Shown here: one piece after another, positions 5,442-6,467 of the stretch
Layout: each line of letters starts with the position of its first letter
Position numbering within the stretch: the first letter of the stretch is position 1
Origin: Actinomycetes bacterium
GTDB taxonomy: Bacteria > Actinomycetota > Coriobacteriia > Anaerosomatales > Anaerosomataceae
Assembly (NCBI GenBank): GCA_022839745.1
Contig: JALHJB010000037.1
Coordinates: 1 to 6,467 of the forward strand
Length of the DNA: 6,467 nt
Reading direction: 5' to 3'
Translations under genes and position numbers: made by a program
Notes under the pieces: model-generated
The model's input: the letters and a program-made list of their open reading frames with translations, nothing else
Told to the model about the DNA's origin: nothing
Databases searched by the model: none

Positions 5442-5530
5442 CCCGGGCGTCAACCTGGCAACGCCGTGTGAGGTATCCTCAGACAGGGACCGGACGAAGG
5501 CGTTGCGGGTTACGCCCAAGAACGTTAGCC
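5436..5530 (+). repeat. attC-h recombination site
   Basis: Left box ATCTAAC (5436-5442) and right box GTTAGCC (5524-5530). GGGCGT (5445-5450) pairs with ACGCCC (5512-5517), AACC (5452-5455) with GGTT (5508-5511), and CAACGCC (5459-5465) with GGCGTTG (5499-5505). C5451 is extrahelical. Its arm sequence differs from the AAGCGCTTCC type of the neighbours. Confidence 0.9.
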
Positions 5531-5571
5531 ACATCCCATTCCGGCATCGGCGTTCTCGTCGCTCTGCACGG

Positions 5572-5600
5572 TTGTCATACGTTTCGTGCATCGACATACT
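5572..5600 (+). promoter_or_regulatory. Probable vapBC promoter
   Basis: TTGTCA (5572-5577, five of six consensus positions) and CATACT (5595-5600, four of six) are separated by the ideal 17 bp. The -10 element lies inside the inverted repeat at 5590-5614, so a bound antitoxin would block RNA polymerase. This is the best promoter candidate in the window. Confidence 0.55.
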
Positions 5601-5614
5601 GAACGTATGTCGAT
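5590..5614 (+). promoter_or_regulatory. Probable VapB operator, perfect 10-bp inverted repeat
   Basis: ATCGACATAC (5590-5599) and GTATGTCGAT (5605-5614) are perfect reverse complements around a 5-nt spacer. The right arm abuts the AGGAGG ribosome binding site at 5615-5620. AbrB-type VapB antitoxins, with their toxin, bind such palindromes to repress their own operon. Confidence 0.7.
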
Positions 5615-5626
5615 AGGAGGCTCGTC

Positions 5627-5836
5627 GTGGAGGCTGCAACCATCTCACCCAAGTACCAGGTCGTGATCCCCAAGGCGATCCGCACGCAGTTGCGGCTTGT
5701 TCCCGGGCAGAAGGTCCAAGTCATCGCCTACGGCGACCGGATCGAGTTCATCCCGTTGAAGCCGGCGCGTGAACTCCGCGGCATGCTGCGCGGCCTCGAC
5801 ACCACCTTCGAGCGCGACCGGGAGGACCGGGTGTGA
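5627..5836 (+). CDS. vapB: VapB antitoxin, AbrB/SpoVT type
   Basis: This 69-residue protein is an AbrB-type (swapped-hairpin) DNA-binding antitoxin. The signature is seen at the N-terminus: SPKYQVVIPKAIR at about 7-19, LRLVPGQKVQVIAYGDRIEFIPL at 22-44. The C-terminal part (ELRGMLRGLDTTFERDRED) is the expected toxin-binding tail. AGGAGG at 5615-5620 lies 6 nt before the GTG start. It should neutralise the VapC encoded next and repress the operon at the 5590-5614 palindrome. The stop codon overlaps the toxin start region (GTGTGA), the usual coupled arrangement. Confidence 0.92.
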   Translation: MEAATISPKYQVVIPKAIRTQLRLVPGQKVQVIAYGDRIEFIPLKPARELRGMLRGLDTTFERDREDRV

Positions 5837-6207
5837 ACGTCGTCGACACCTCGGCGTGGCTCGAGTACTTCGGTGACGGTCCCAACGCATCTGAGTTCGC
5901 TCAAGCGATCGAGGCTCCGGAGGAGCTCGTCGTCCCCACGCTGACTGTGTTCGAGGTGTTCAAGCGCACCTGTGAGATAGCGGACGAGGCTTCCGCGCTC
6001 GATGCCATCGCCGTGATGCTGCAGGGCGAGGTCGTAGACCTGAACTCGGCCCTGTCGCTGGATGCCGCCCGGATCTCGCTTGATACGGGGCTTGCCATGG
6101 CGGATTCGATCATCCTTGCGACTGCGCGCTCCAGCGAGGCCGTGCTGTGGACGCAGGATGCGCACTTCGAAGGTCTGGTGGGAGTCGAGTTCCGTCCCAA
6201 GCGGTAG
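5833..6207 (+). CDS. vapC: VapC toxin, PIN-domain ribonuclease
   Basis: This 124-residue protein is a PIN-domain RNase toxin. All four acidic metal-binding residues of the active site can be placed: D5 in NVVDTSAWLEYF, E41 in TVFEVFK, D91 in MADSIILATA, and D109 in WTQDAHFEGL. VapC toxins usually cut tRNA or rRNA; the target here is unknown. It begins with GTG, overlapping the vapB stop by 4 nt, with GGAGG at 5821-5825 a suitable distance upstream. The TAG stop lies 6 nt before the left box of attC-i. Length and motifs are normal, so it looks active. Confidence 0.93.
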   Translation: MNVVDTSAWLEYFGDGPNASEFAQAIEAPEELVVPTLTVFEVFKRTCEIADEASALDAIAVMLQGEVVDLNSALSLDAARISLDTGLAMADSIILATARSSEAVLWTQDAHFEGLVGVEFRPKR

Positions 6208-6213
6208 CGGAGT

Positions 6214-6310
6214 GGCTAACAAGCGCTTCCACACAGACGACGCGCCTCGTGCGGTGTGCTCAGGTGGCAAGCGCTCGTCGGCGCGCAGCTCACGCCCAAA
6301 GACGTTGATA
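6214..6310 (+). repeat. attC-i recombination site
   Basis: Left box GGCTAAC (6214-6220) and an atypical right box GTTGATA (6304-6310). The left arm AAGCGCTTCCACACAGACG matches attC-b, and GGCAAGCGCTCG inside is also shared with it. The arms pair less well at the outer end than in attC-b. The right box lacks the expected final pyrimidine. Confidence 0.8.
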
Positions 6311-6414
6311 TGAGATTGCCGATCAACCCGCGATCGCTCACGGTCCTCTCTTCTTCTTTGTCGGTTCGAGCGGGCGGGCACATGGATTCGGCGCTCGACC
6401 ATGCTGATATCTAA
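6310..6414 (+). CDS. Possible 34-residue peptide of a very short cassette
   Basis: An open frame starts with ATG that overlaps the last base of the attC-i right box and ends with TAA at the exact left-box position used by five other genes here. The peptide begins MRLPINPR, has a serine-rich middle and ends HADI; it matches no family I know. There is no ribosome binding site of its own, and a 35-codon open frame in GC-rich DNA can occur by chance. The alternative is a non-coding cassette. I see no other gene in this end region. Confidence 0.25.
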   Translation: MRLPINPRSLTVLSSSLSVRAGGHMDSALDHADI

Positions 6415-6467
6415 CGGATTCGAACCCCACATCTCGGTCGGGCCGGAGATGAGCCTCCAACTAGGCG
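6409..6467 (+). repeat. attC-j, probable partial recombination site
   Basis: ATCTAAC at 6409-6415 is a good left box, identical to that of attC-h. The following DNA has an inverted repeat CATCTC/GAGATG (6430-6452 region). The right box would lie beyond the window, so the site cannot be confirmed. Confidence 0.4.

Larger units (their letters stand above)
1..6467 (+). mobile_element. Integron gene-cassette array (partial; no integrase in window)
   Basis: Eight complete units plus two partial ones follow one another head to tail, all with genes on the + strand. Each unit ends in an attC-like site whose left box resembles RYYYAAC and whose right box resembles GTTRRRY, joined by imperfect inverted repeats. 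Cassette boundaries, taken at the G/TT cut of each right box, are about 168/169, 897/898, 1667/1668, 2685/2686, 3288/3289, 4032/4033, 4779/4780, 5524/5525 and 6304/6305. Complete cassettes are about 600-1020 bp, normal for integron cassettes. The similar attC sites and many toxin-antitoxin genes fit a sedentary chromosomal integron. The gene-before-attC polarity predicts intI and attI to the left of the window. The integron assignment is inference from structure. Confidence 0.88.

Noticed and set aside
4839..5648. Minus-strand open frame of 269 codons opposite the third Phd module
   Set aside because: It mirrors recognised + strand genes and crosses attC-h; no family features.
87..6310. CRISPR array from spaced repeats
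   Set aside because: Repeats are 47-103 bp apart-type inverted sites separated by genes, not short direct repeats with uniform spacers.
5728..6432. Minus-strand open frame of 234 codons opposite vapBC
   Set aside because: Antisense to vapC and attC-i, Arg-rich, no recognisable motif.
6413..6432. tRNA T-arm-like GGATTCGAACC on the minus strand
   Set aside because: The flanking bases do not form the five-pair stem (only two pairs), and no anticodon or D arm can be placed.
1..6467. Insertion sequence or transposase
   Set aside because: No transposase motif or terminal inverted repeats with target duplications were found; the repeats are explained as attC sites.

Overview
The window is a stretch of an integron gene-cassette array. 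All convincing genes lie on the + strand. They are compact, one or two per unit, and each unit ends in an attC-like recombination site: an RYYYAAC-type box, an imperfect inverted repeat, then a GTTRRRY-type box. I count ten such sites (eight intact or nearly so, one compact and degenerate, one cut by the window end), named attC-a to attC-j from left to right. No integrase gene or attI site is visible. Since genes precede attC in each unit, intI/attI should lie to the left of position 1. The attC sites resemble one another closely, as in large sedentary chromosomal integrons rather than mobile resistance integrons, which carry diverse attC. The sequence is GC-rich (roughly 60% by eye) with strong AGGAGG-type ribosome binding sites. 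This suggests a high-GC environmental bacterium, but the phylum cannot be settled from this window.

Layout: 1-168, tail of a preceding cassette ending in attC-a. 169-897, a Phd/YefM antitoxin with a RelE/ParE-like toxin. 898-1667, an MNT nucleotidyltransferase with a HEPN RNase (MntA/HepT type). 1668-2685, an unrecognised protein with an N-terminal hydrophobic segment. 2686-3288, a UPF0158-family protein. 3289-4032, a second Phd-RelE/ParE pair. 4033-4779, an unrecognised gene interrupted by an in-frame TGA. 4780-5524, a third Phd-RelE/ParE pair. 5525-6304, a VapBC pair. From 6305 on, a very short cassette that may encode a 34-residue peptide and ends in a probable partial attC.

Five of the eight complete cassettes are toxin-antitoxin (TA) modules. 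All five keep 48 to 96 bp of upstream DNA between attC and start codon, containing operator-like repeats and possible promoters, whereas the two intact non-TA cassettes have only 26-28 bp. This fits the known idea that TA cassettes are expressed independently of the integron promoter and stabilise long arrays. The most unusual signals are GTAC or near-GTAC tetramers spaced exactly 12 bp apart upstream of all three Phd genes, and stop codons placed at the same position inside the attC R'' box, with the box varying to spell TAA, TAG or TGA.
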